Assembly (NCBI RefSeq): GCF_030815085.1
Contig: NZ_JAUSWG010000009.1
Reading direction: 5' to 3' (one strand)
From: Paraclostridium ghonii
GTDB lineage: Bacteria; Bacillota; Clostridia; Peptostreptococcales; Peptostreptococcaceae
DNA: 64,000 nucleotides
A program made the position numbers and the translations under genes. Of this stretch, positions 1 to 7,333 are shown piece after piece. The first letter of the stretch is position 1; each line of letters begins with the position of its first letter. The notes under the pieces are model-generated. The model was not told where the DNA came from, searched no databases, and worked only from the letters and a program-made list of their open reading frames with translations.

Positions 1-127
1 TCATTATCTGAATATCTGGCTTGGTTGTTTGTTGTTTAATTCTTTAAAAAGAATTTATATAATTAACCTACTGTTTAATTTTCAAAGTTCATTTTTTTGT
101 TTTGCCCTTTTCTTAAGGACAAGTAAT
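1..127 (-). promoter_or_regulatory. rRNA operon leader (upstream of a 16S gene off the left edge)
   Basis: Read on the minus strand this stretch carries the sequence ACTTTGAAAATTAAACAG (about 74-92), which resembles the conserved leader/processing segment seen just before 16S rRNA in clostridia and bacilli. It lies downstream of a consensus promoter and reads off the left edge, so the 16S gene should start just outside the window. The 16S gene itself is not seen; the call rests on the leader resemblance and the promoter. Confidence 0.65.
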
Positions 128-156
128 ACTATATCATCATATTTTTTTTGCGTCAA
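128..156 (-). promoter_or_regulatory. Strong sigma-A promoter of the rRNA operon
   Basis: The minus strand has TTGACG (151-156), exactly 17 bp, then TATAGT (128-133), with an A-rich stretch inside the spacer. It fires leftward into the rRNA leader. Near-consensus hexamers at perfect spacing are typical of rRNA promoters. Confidence 0.75.
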
Positions 157-179
157 TACTTTTTGTGATTTTTTTTAAA

Positions 180-383
180 TTATTTTGCAATTTTTTCTTG
201 ATAATATTCTCCATTTCTTCTAACCCTAGTATTCCCAATACTTTTACCTCTTCTATTAATATTACTTTTTTTAGCGTTTGCTTTATTAAAATCTTTTATA
301 ATTTCTGAATTTATATGAACCATAACTTGTAAAACCAATCCCATCACAGATATAAGACACATCCAATTAATTAAATTTTTCAT
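180..383 (-). CDS. Small single-pass membrane or secreted protein, unknown function (67 aa)
   Basis: The 67-residue product begins MKNLINWMCLISVMGLVLQV, a hydrophobic N-terminal segment that is a signal peptide or membrane anchor. It is followed by a short polar, strongly basic tail rich in Lys, Arg and Asn. An AGGAGG ribosome binding site lies 7 bases before the ATG, which is the main reason to accept so short a gene. It sits between the lysS terminator and the rRNA promoter, with its stop only about 24 bp from the -35 box, so it probably reads into that region. I recognise no family. It could be a small basic peptide anchored in the membrane; no toxin or bacteriocin signature is visible. 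Confidence 0.55.
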   Translation of the reverse strand: MKNLINWMCLISVMGLVLQVMVHINSEIIKDFNKANAKKSNINRRGKSIGNTRVRRNGEYYQEKIAK

Positions 384-563
384 TTTTATTCCTCCTAATT
401 TTTTATTTAATACATACTTCTAAATTTCCATTCCAAATTCCTTTATCTACATTTCATCATTACCTATCATTTTTTATTTTTATTTTTCAGTTTTTTTCAG
501 CATTTAGTCTTTGTTCTCAAAATTATATATCACTATTAATTTTTTACTGTCTGAATTAAACAT

Positions 564-600
564 AAAAAAACCTTTCTAAAATACGTTTAGAAAGGTTTTA
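564..600 (-). terminator. Rho-independent terminator of the greA-lysS transcript
   Basis: A 14-bp perfect stem (arms 567-580 and 586-599) with a 5-nt loop lies just past the lysS stop. On the minus strand it is followed by a run of U. Confidence 0.85.
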
Positions 601-608
601 ATCTTTTT

Positions 609-2135
609 TTACTCTTCTATTTCATCTGTAGAGTTTTCTTTTATAGGTTTCATTGTAGGGAATAATATAACATCTCTTATAGATGGCGAATTTGTTAATA
701 ACATCATAACTCTATCTATACCTATTCCTAGACCACCTGTTGGAGGCAGTCCTACTTCTAGCGCATTTACAAAGTCCTCATCCATATCACAAGCTTCATC
801 ATCACCTAATTCTTTCTTTCTTAATTGATCCATAAATCTTTCCTTTTGATCTATTGGGTCATTAAGTTCAGAGAATGCATTTGCTAATTCCCACTTATTA
901 GCGAACGCTTCAAATCTATCAGTTCTTCTAGGATCTTCTACATTTCTCTTAGCTAATGGAGAAACTTCAACTGGGTGATGAGTTATAAATGTAGGCTGAA
1001 TTAATTTATCTTCTCCAAACTCTTCGAATAAAGAATTTATAACTTCTCCTCTTCTCATACCAGGAATTATCTCTATACCTTTTTCTTTTGCTACTTTTAG
1101 TGCCTCTTCATCGGTATCTATAGTGGAGAAATCTACTCCAGTATATTCTTTAACGCAATCTTCCATAGTCATTCTTTTCCATGGAGGCGTAAAGTCTATT
1201 TCTGTTCCTTGATAGTTTATTTTCATACTTCCAGTAGCTGCTTTAGCCATATGAGATATTACATTTTCAGTTATTTCCATCATATCTGTATAATCTGCAT
1301 ATGCTTGGTATAATTCTATAGCAGTATACTCTGGATTATGCTTTATTGACATTCCTTCATTTCTAAACATTCTTCCCATTTCATAAACTTTGTCAAATCC
1401 ACCAACTATAAGTCTCTTTAAGTATAACTCGTTAGCTATTCTTAAATACATTGGAATATCTAAAGTATTGTGATGAGTTATAAATGGTCTAGCATTAGCT
1501 CCACCAGCTATAGTATTTAATATAGGAGTCTCAACTTCTAAGAATCCTCTTTCATCTAAATAAGATCTTAAAGCCTTCATAGCTTTAGTTCTTGTAACGA
1601 AAGCTTCTTTAACTTCTGGGTTAACTATTAAATCAACATATCTTTGTCTATATCTTAAATCTTGATCTTTTAATCCATGATATTTTTCTGGAAGAATTTG
1701 AAGAGATTTACTTAATAATTTTACATCATTAGCTTTTATAGATATCTCTTCTTTTTTAGTTTTAAATACTTCCCCTTCGATACCTATTATATCCCCTATA
1801 TCATATGTAGAGAAAACAGCATATTCTTCTTCACCTATTCTATCTAGTCTTACATAACACTGTATTCTACCTTCTTGATCTTGTATATCTATAAATCCAG
1901 CTTTACCTTGTATTCTTTTACTCATTATACGTCCAGCCAATTTAACAACCTTACCTTCAAAAGCTTCAAAGTCGTTCTTTATATCTGTAGAGCAATTAGT
2001 TCTATCATACCTACTTATATGGAATGGATCTCTTCCCATCTCTTGTAGCTTAGCTAATTTTTCTCTTCTTACTTTAAGAACTTCTGTAAGCTCTTCTTTA
2101 GTTTGATCATTAACATTTTGTTGATCATTATTCAT
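609..2135 (-). CDS. lysS: Lysine--tRNA ligase, class II
   Basis: The enzyme charges tRNA-Lys with lysine in the cytoplasm. The 508-residue length is normal for bacterial LysS. An N-terminal OB-fold anticodon-binding domain (about 65-150) is followed by the class II catalytic core, with the motif 2 sequence GRMFRNEG near residue 255 and the motif 3 sequence GIGIDRVMML near residue 478. A GGAGG ribosome binding site precedes the ATG. It is the last gene of a dusB/greA/lysS set on the minus strand, 15 bp after greA, and ends at a strong terminator. The C-terminal tail after the core is short and acidic. The identification is secure. Confidence 0.97.
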   Translation of the reverse strand: MNNDQQNVNDQTKEELTEVLKVRREKLAKLQEMGRDPFHISRYDRTNCSTDIKNDFEAFEGKVVKLAGRIMSKRIQGKAGFIDIQDQEGRIQCYVRLDRIGEEEYAVFSTYDIGDIIGIEGEVFKTKKEEISIKANDVKLLSKSLQILPEKYHGLKDQDLRYRQRYVDLIVNPEVKEAFVTRTKAMKALRSYLDERGFLEVETPILNTIAGGANARPFITHHNTLDIPMYLRIANELYLKRLIVGGFDKVYEMGRMFRNEGMSIKHNPEYTAIELYQAYADYTDMMEITENVISHMAKAATGSMKINYQGTEIDFTPPWKRMTMEDCVKEYTGVDFSTIDTDEEALKVAKEKGIEIIPGMRRGEVINSLFEEFGEDKLIQPTFITHHPVEVSPLAKRNVEDPRRTDRFEAFANKWELANAFSELNDPIDQKERFMDQLRKKELGDDEACDMDEDFVNALEVGLPPTGGLGIGIDRVMMLLTNSPSIRDVILFPTMKPIKENSTDEIEE

Positions 2136-2150
2136 TTGTATACCTCCAGA

Positions 2151-2630
2151 TTATCTTCTTATTTCTAATATCTCAAATTTAGCAATACCATCAGGAACTT
2201 GAACATCTACTACTTCTCCTTTAGATCTACCTAAAAGAGCTTTTCCTACAGGTGATTCATTAGATATTTTCCCTTCATATGGATCAGCTTCTGCAGAACC
2301 AACTATTGTGTATTCTACTTCCTCTTCAAATTCCATATCATTAACCTTTACTATAGATCCTATAGTAACCATATTAGAATCTATTTTTGATTCATCTATT
2401 ATAACTGCTTTTCTAAGCATATTTTCAAGCTTTATTATTCTTTCTTCAACTTGAGCTTGTTCATTTTTTGCTTCATCATACTCAGCATTTTCTGATATAT
2501 CTCCGAAAGATATAGCCACTTTTATTCTCTCTGCAACTTCTCTTCTTCTTACTGATTTTAAGTGCTCAACCTCAGCTTCTAATTTTTGATGTCCTTCTTG
2601 AGTTAATAATATTTCTTTATTATCTTCCAT
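2151..2630 (-). CDS. greA: Transcription elongation factor GreA
   Basis: GreA rescues backtracked RNA polymerase by stimulating transcript cleavage in the secondary channel. The protein has the N-terminal coiled-coil hairpin (about 5-75, with ISFGDISENAEYDEAKNEQ, carrying the acidic tip residues) and a C-terminal FKBP-like domain ending GIAKFEILEIRR. I chose the ATG at 2630, giving 159 residues, the usual family length. It is preceded by AAGGAG 11 nt upstream. An ATG 39 nt further upstream has no ribosome binding site and would add a non-conserved 13-residue tail. The gene lies 15 bp before lysS and about 100 bp after dusB, a common clostridial arrangement. Confidence 0.94.
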   Translation of the reverse strand: MEDNKEILLTQEGHQKLEAEVEHLKSVRRREVAERIKVAISFGDISENAEYDEAKNEQAQVEERIIKLENMLRKAVIIDESKIDSNMVTIGSIVKVNDMEFEEEVEYTIVGSAEADPYEGKISNESPVGKALLGRSKGEVVDVQVPDGIAKFEILEIRR

Positions 2631-2730
2631 AACCCCTACAACTCCTTCTTTTTGATTTTTATTTAACATTAAATAAAATTAATTTTATATCTTAATCATT
2701 TATGCGCTATATTATAAATTACTATCACCC

Positions 2731-3699
2731 TTATGTCAAGGAGTGGTCTACATAGTCACGTAGCTTGTTTACTACTTCTTCATAGCTTTCTATCTTGTTA
2801 ATTTCATCTCTTAATCTAGCTGATCCTCTAAGTCCTTTTAAGTACCAAGCAATGTGTTTTCTCATCTCTCTTACAGCTACATATTCTCCATGTTCATCTA
2901 CCGCTAACTTAAGATGTTTAAGAGCTGTGTTTATTTTCTCTTCACCTGAAGGCTCTGGTAAAATTTCTCCTGTTTTCATGTAATGATTTATTCTTTTGAA
3001 TATCCACGGGTTACCTTGAGCCCCTCTACCTATCATTATAGCATCACAATTAGTTTTATTTATCATATTTATAGCATCTTCAACTTCAAAAACATCTCCA
3101 TTACCTATAACAGGTATATTTATGTTTTCTTTTATTTTAGCTATTATATCCCAATCTGCTTTTCCTGAATAATATTGTTCTCTAGTTCTTCCATGTATAG
3201 CTAACGCACTTATTCCACAAGCTTCTGCTATTTTAGCTATTTCTACCGCATTTATATTATTGTCATCCCAACCTTTTCTAATCTTTAAAGTGACTGGTTT
3301 CTTAGAATTTTTTACAACAGATTTTAAAACTTCTTCAGCTAACTTAGGATTTTTCATCAAAGCTGATCCATCTCCATTTTTCACAACTTTAGGTGCTGGA
3401 CATCCCATGTTTATATCTAGTATTTCATTAGGGTACTCATTTAGTATTTCTGCTGCTCTACCCATAAAATTTGGATCAGAACCAAAAATTTGTACTGCTA
3501 CAGGATGTTCTTCTTCTTCTATTTTTAACATTTTCTTAGTATTTTGATCATCATAGCAAAGAGCTTTAGCATTTATCATCTCTGTATATAACATTCCACA
3601 ATCTTGTTCTTTACATATAAGTCTAAAAGGTAAGTCTGTTACTCCTGCCATAGGAGATAAAAATACTTTATTGTCTAGCGTAACATTTCCTATTTTCAT
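2731..3699 (-). CDS. dusB: tRNA-dihydrouridine synthase (DusB type)
   Basis: This FMN enzyme reduces uridine to dihydrouridine in tRNA D-loops. The 322-residue protein has the TIM-barrel start SPMAGVTDLPFR (about 15-26), the signature DINMGCPAPKVVKNGDGSALM containing the catalytic Cys (near 100), and the FMN-phosphate segment IPVIGNGDV followed by GRGAQGNPWIF. The C-terminal helical domain carries REMRKHIAWYLKG, typical of DusB. A good AAGGAG site precedes the ATG. It is upstream of greA-lysS on the same strand with no visible terminator between, so co-transcription is likely. Confidence 0.94.
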   Translation of the reverse strand: MKIGNVTLDNKVFLSPMAGVTDLPFRLICKEQDCGMLYTEMINAKALCYDDQNTKKMLKIEEEEHPVAVQIFGSDPNFMGRAAEILNEYPNEILDINMGCPAPKVVKNGDGSALMKNPKLAEEVLKSVVKNSKKPVTLKIRKGWDDNNINAVEIAKIAEACGISALAIHGRTREQYYSGKADWDIIAKIKENINIPVIGNGDVFEVEDAINMINKTNCDAIMIGRGAQGNPWIFKRINHYMKTGEILPEPSGEEKINTALKHLKLAVDEHGEYVAVREMRKHIAWYLKGLRGSARLRDEINKIESYEEVVNKLRDYVDHSLT

Positions 3700-3763
3700 A
3701 TACGGTCTCCTTTTTAATGTATTTTATTATAAATATACCCAATTTATTTAATTATCTTATGAT

Positions 3764-3799
3764 AAAAAAGGAACTGGATATAAAATCCAATTCCTTTTT
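3764..3799 (-). terminator. Terminator of the panT-like/coaX operon
   Basis: The hairpin has AAAAAGGAACTGGA-type arms on both sides of a short AT loop (about 3765-3798) with one imperfect pair. On the minus strand it is followed by a U-rich run. It begins at the coaX stop codon. Confidence 0.8.
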
Positions 3800-3800
3800 G

Positions 3801-4571
3801 CTATTCTTTGTTTTTATCGTAAATAATTTTTAATCCTTCTAAAGTTAAAAACTTATCTACACAATCTATAGTATCAGTTTCAGATGCTATTAACGATGAT
3901 AATCCACCTGTAGCTATTACTTTTATATCTTTATCGCCTAGTTCTTTCTTCATCATTTCTACAATTTTATCTACCAATCCTACATATCCATATATTATAC
4001 CAGATTGCATAGCTGAAACTGTATTTTTACAAATTGTCATTCCAGGCTTTAAAAGTTCAACTCTTGGAAGTTTTGATGCTCTTTGGAATAAAGCTTCACT
4101 TGATATTTTTATACCCGGAGCTATAGTCCCACCTAAATACTCTCCATTTTCTGAAATTGCACAAAACGTTGTAGCTGTCCCAAAATCTATTATTATCATA
4201 GGTGATTTGTACTTATCTATAGCAGCTACAGCATTTACTATTCTATCTGCTCCTACTTGTTTAGGGTTATCATATTTAATATTTAATCCTGTTTTTATAC
4301 CAGGGCCAACTATTAAAGGTTGTTTATTAAAATATTTCACACAGAAATTTTCAAGTGAATGCATAACATTAGGTACAACTGATGATATTATCATATCTTT
4401 TATTGAATTCATATCTACATTATCATATTGAAATAAATTATTTATTAGCATTCCATACTCATCAGATGTTTTTGCTTTATCCGTGCTAATTCTCCAATAA
4501 TTTTTTAGTTCTTTTCCCTCATATATACCTAAGACCATGTTGGTATTTCCAACGTCAAATACTAAAAGCAT
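3801..4571 (-). CDS. coaX: Type III pantothenate kinase
   Basis: CoaX phosphorylates pantothenate, the first step of coenzyme A synthesis, and unlike CoaA it is not feedback-inhibited by CoA. The 256-residue protein belongs to the ASKHA fold: it opens with LLVFDVGNTNMVLGIY (phosphate-binding loop with the catalytic Asp) and has GADRIVNAVAA near 107 and DFGTATTF near 130, the second conserved Asp and phosphate loop. The gene follows a PanT-like ECF transporter component by 17 bp. Together with the structured leader upstream, this makes a vitamin B5 uptake-and-trapping operon. The identification is secure. Confidence 0.96.
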   Translation of the reverse strand: MLLVFDVGNTNMVLGIYEGKELKNYWRISTDKAKTSDEYGMLINNLFQYDNVDMNSIKDMIISSVVPNVMHSLENFCVKYFNKQPLIVGPGIKTGLNIKYDNPKQVGADRIVNAVAAIDKYKSPMIIIDFGTATTFCAISENGEYLGGTIAPGIKISSEALFQRASKLPRVELLKPGMTICKNTVSAMQSGIIYGYVGLVDKIVEMMKKELGDKDIKVIATGGLSSLIASETDTIDCVDKFLTLEGLKIIYDKNKE

Positions 4572-4588
4572 CTGTTCTAACCTTCTTT

Positions 4589-5185
4589 CTATTTTTTGCT
4601 TTTCTTTAGTATAACTACAACTCCAGATACCACTAAAGCTCCAATTATAGCTTCTGGTATCCCATTAGTGACAGCAATACCCAATATTACCGCTCCAGCC
4701 GTGGATGCATCTTTGCCTATAGCTTCTACATATTTTTGTGCATATAAAAAATATACCATTCCTAAAACACCAAATGTATTTATAAGAGATCCTGCTAACC
4801 CTGAAAAAGCACCTGCAACAGATGTTTTTTTCACTATTTTAAATACTCCTTTATATACGTAAAATGATAAAATCCCCATTATAACTCTAGGTAGTATAGA
4901 TATAAAAGGATTCATAAATACAAACGAAGTTGGTTTTGGCATAGTTATAGCTCTTATAAAGCTTGTGAATCCAAAGATGAATCCTATTATTCCTCCTACC
5001 ACAGGTCCTTCTATTATAGAACCTATTATTACAGGTATATGCATTATAGTGGCATCAATAGGTCCAATTGGTATAAACCCCAACGGTGTCATTGATAGCA
5101 TTATTGATATGGCAGACAACATACCTATTACCGCCATTTGTCTAACATTTATTTTTTTCTTTGTCTCAACCTGTGTTTTCATCAT
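4589..5185 (-). CDS. ECF transporter substrate-binding (S) component, probably for pantothenate
   Basis: This 198-residue integral membrane protein has about six hydrophobic segments and the sequence GFIPIGPIDATIMHIPVIIG (about 36-55), typical of PF12822-type S components of energy-coupling factor vitamin transporters. S components bind the vitamin and share an EcfAA'T module encoded elsewhere; no EcfA/T gene is in this window. Pantothenate specificity (PanT-like) is inferred from co-transcription with coaX 17 bp downstream and from pan-like RNA hairpins in its leader. Two adjacent ATGs follow a GGAGGTG site at 7 nt, and the first was chosen. Other vitamin specificities are possible from the protein sequence alone. 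Confidence 0.82.
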   Translation of the reverse strand: MMKTQVETKKKINVRQMAVIGMLSAISIMLSMTPLGFIPIGPIDATIMHIPVIIGSIIEGPVVGGIIGFIFGFTSFIRAITMPKPTSFVFMNPFISILPRVIMGILSFYVYKGVFKIVKKTSVAGAFSGLAGSLINTFGVLGMVYFLYAQKYVEAIGKDASTAGAVILGIAVTNGIPEAIIGALVVSGVVVILKKSKK

Positions 5186-5202
5186 AAAAATACACCTCCG
5201 TT

Positions 5203-5294
5203 CCAGCTCTGAAAGATGCCGGACTTTTTGTTATTCAATTAATTATCTATACAATAAATCAGTCAAGCTCCTATTTTTTAAGGATGCCAGCTGC
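5203..5294 (-). promoter_or_regulatory. Tandem pan-like RNA hairpins in the leader of the pantothenate operon
   Basis: The transcript starts almost directly with hairpin A (5261-5294) and carries hairpin B (5203-5222) a few bases before the Shine-Dalgarno sequence. Both contain the same core, GGC-A-UC on the 5' arm and GAGCU on the 3' arm, pairing around a single bulged A and including the same G-U wobble. Hairpin B is CCGGC-A-UCU, loop UUC, AGA-GCUGG. Known pan RNAs are stem-loops with conserved bulged A residues, often in tandem, upstream of panB/panC/panD. Here the downstream genes are a transporter component and pantothenate kinase. The family match is from memory; the paired structures and the duplication are seen directly. 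Confidence 0.65.
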
Positions 5295-5303
5295 AACAAA
5301 ACA

Positions 5304-5332
5304 ATTTTATCAATATGAAATAATATTGTCAA
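5304..5332 (-). promoter_or_regulatory. Sigma-A promoter of the panT-like/coaX operon
   Basis: On the minus strand TTGACA (5327-5332), a 17-bp spacer, and TAAAAT (5304-5309). The expected start near 5297 places hairpin A at the very 5' end of a roughly 110-nt leader. Confidence 0.75.
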
Positions 5333-5338
5333 TAATTC

Positions 5339-6298
5339 TTATTTTAAATTAATTTCATTATATGAAAGTATATTATTAATTTTTGTAGCGCTTTTTATTG
5401 CATTTGTTATACTTTTTTCTACTACTTCACTTGCAATAGAGCCTAATAGGGCCACATCAGCTTCCATTTCCCCTGTAGCTAACGTAAATATCGTATCTCC
5501 ATCATGAGGTGTGTGTATAGGAAATATAGCTTTTGCAAAACCATTATGTGCCATTTGGGATATTTTTTTACATTGAGCTTTACTTAATTTAGCATTAGTC
5601 GCAACAATTCCTATAGTAGTATTGTCTATGTTAAATCCACCTTTATTTACACCTTGTTTCATCAACTCATATGTATTTAAAAATCCATTCTTTTGTTCAT
5701 TTAAAACCCCCGCTATAACTTCCCCTTTTTCATAAACATCTCCAAATGCATTAACTGCAATAAGAGCTGATACAACAAGTCCATTATCAAGTTTAATAGA
5801 ATAACTACCTATTCCCCCTTTTGTACAAAACTCACTTCCTTTTATTTTACCAACTGTAGCTCCGCATCCAGCCCCATAATTACCTTGTTTAAGTTCATTA
5901 TTATTAGCTACCTCACAAGCTTTATACCCCATTTCAATATTTGGTCTACATTTAGGATCTCCTACTCCTAAATCAAATAAAACAGCTCCAGTAACTATAG
6001 GAACCTTAGCAACTCCGACATCAAAACCTATCCCTTTTTCTTCTAAGTACTTGCTAACTCCACATGTAGATTCTAATCCAAAAGCCGATCCTCCAGATAG
6101 TACTATGGCATGAACTTTTTGTACCATATTTATAGGATCTAACAAATCCGTTTCTCTTGTTCCTGGAGCTGAACCCCTAACATCTACTCCACAAACACCA
6201 CCATTTTCACATATAACAACCGTACAACCTGTTAATCCGTCTTTATCTTCTACTTGTCCCACTTTAATGCCTTCTACATCTAAAATATTTTTAAACAT
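5339..6298 (-). CDS. P1 family (DmpA/ThnT-like) self-processing peptidase
   Basis: The 319-residue protein belongs to the S58/P1 family of Ntn-fold amidases, which cut themselves to free an N-terminal Ser or Thr nucleophile. The cleavage motif is visible as DNTTIGIVATNAKLSK, with the nucleophile Thr near residue 227. The N-terminal half carries ILDVEGIKVGQVED and VLSGGSAFGLE, also typical of the family. Members include beta-aminopeptidases and ThnT, which hydrolyses pantetheine. There is no signal peptide, so it acts in the cytoplasm. It overlaps birA by 8 bp and is followed at once by the promoter of the pantothenate operon. The substrate cannot be read from the sequence. Confidence 0.88.
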   Translation of the reverse strand: MFKNILDVEGIKVGQVEDKDGLTGCTVVICENGGVCGVDVRGSAPGTRETDLLDPINMVQKVHAIVLSGGSAFGLESTCGVSKYLEEKGIGFDVGVAKVPIVTGAVLFDLGVGDPKCRPNIEMGYKACEVANNNELKQGNYGAGCGATVGKIKGSEFCTKGGIGSYSIKLDNGLVVSALIAVNAFGDVYEKGEVIAGVLNEQKNGFLNTYELMKQGVNKGGFNIDNTTIGIVATNAKLSKAQCKKISQMAHNGFAKAIFPIHTPHDGDTIFTLATGEMEADVALLGSIASEVVEKSITNAIKSATKINNILSYNEINLK

Positions 6299-7268
6299 AT
6301 CCTTGTTCTCCCCTTATAGAAACTTCTCCTGAAATAATTTCTTTTATATTACCATCTTTATCCTCCACCACTAAATTTCCATTTTCATTTATATCTATGC
6401 ATTTAACTTTTTCTTTTATATTATTTTTTATTGTATATATTTCTTTACCTATAATTGCAGAATTTTTTTTACATACATCTAATGTAGATTTTTTATTATT
6501 GTCATTTACATACTCATTATAATTCATTTCGAATTCACTTAATATATTTCTAACTATATCTACCCTTGATACATCATATCCTTCTTTTTTTATAGACGTT
6601 GCAACATTTAATATCTCTTCAGAGAAACCTATAGTTTTTACATTTATTCCAATACCCAATACAATATAATTTACTCTCTCAATTTCAGCTGATAATTCAG
6701 TTAAAATACCACAAATTTTCTTCCCGTTTAATATAATATCATTAGGCCATTTTATACTAGCATCTACACCTAAATTACTTAATGCTTTAACTATACTTGC
6801 TCCCGCAATCAAAGTTATAAAAGACGCATCCATAGGAATTATATTTGGTTTTAATATTATACTCATCCATATACCTTCATGCTTTTTAGAATGCCATTGT
6901 TTTCCTAGTCTACCTCTTCCACTTAATTGCTCTTCGCTTATAACTACAGTTCCATCAATAGCTTCATTAGCTATATTTTTGGCATAATTATTTGTAGAGT
7001 CTATAGAATCAAAATGTATTATCTCTTTCCCTATAAATATAGTATTAAGGTCATGTAATATATTTTCCTTACTTAAAATATCATCTGGAGATTCTTTTAA
7101 TCTATATCCCTTTTTATTTACTGATTCTATCTCATATCCTTGCTCTTTTAAAACATTTATATGTTTCCATACAGCAGTCCTAGAAATTCCTAATTGCTTA
7201 GAAATTTCTTCTCCTGAAATAAATTCCAAATCACTATTTAGTAATAAATTAACAATTTTTTCTCTCAA
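6291..7268 (-). CDS. birA: Bifunctional biotin--[acetyl-CoA-carboxylase] ligase and biotin operon repressor
   Basis: BirA biotinylates carboxylase subunits and, with biotinyl-AMP bound, represses biotin genes. An N-terminal winged helix (about 1-60, ISKQLGISRTAVWKHI) is followed by the ligase core with SEEQLSGRGRLGKQWHS (the GRGRxG biotinyl-AMP loop) and IKWPNDIILNGKKICGIL. A small C-terminal SH3-like domain completes it. I chose the TTG at 7268, which has a GAGGTG site 5-6 nt upstream. A TTG 18 nt further upstream has no such site. The stop overlaps the next gene by 8 bp, showing translational coupling. Confidence 0.93.
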   Translation of the reverse strand: MREKIVNLLLNSDLEFISGEEISKQLGISRTAVWKHINVLKEQGYEIESVNKKGYRLKESPDDILSKENILHDLNTIFIGKEIIHFDSIDSTNNYAKNIANEAIDGTVVISEEQLSGRGRLGKQWHSKKHEGIWMSIILKPNIIPMDASFITLIAGASIVKALSNLGVDASIKWPNDIILNGKKICGILTELSAEIERVNYIVLGIGINVKTIGFSEEILNVATSIKKEGYDVSRVDIVRNILSEFEMNYNEYVNDNNKKSTLDVCKKNSAIIGKEIYTIKNNIKEKVKCIDINENGNLVVEDKDGNIKEIISGEVSIRGEQGYV

Positions 7269-7300
7269 AATAGCACCTCTATTCAATTAATAATCAAACT

Positions 7301-7325
7301 AAAGGCTAGGGAAACCCTAGCCTTT
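7301..7325 (-). terminator. Terminator hairpin after ftsH
   Basis: A perfect 11-bp stem (AAAGGCTAGGG and its complement) closes on a 3-nt loop directly after the ftsH stop. The U-run on the minus strand is weak (UUUAGUUUGAUUAUU), so some read-through into birA is possible. The T-run is actually better on the plus strand. Confidence 0.65.
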
Positions 7326-7333
7326 TATTTTTA

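Noticed and set aside
2631..2669. Longer N-terminus for GreA (13 extra residues)
   Set aside because: The upstream ATG has no ribosome binding site and the extension is outside the family length; the ATG at 2630 has AAGGAG upstream.
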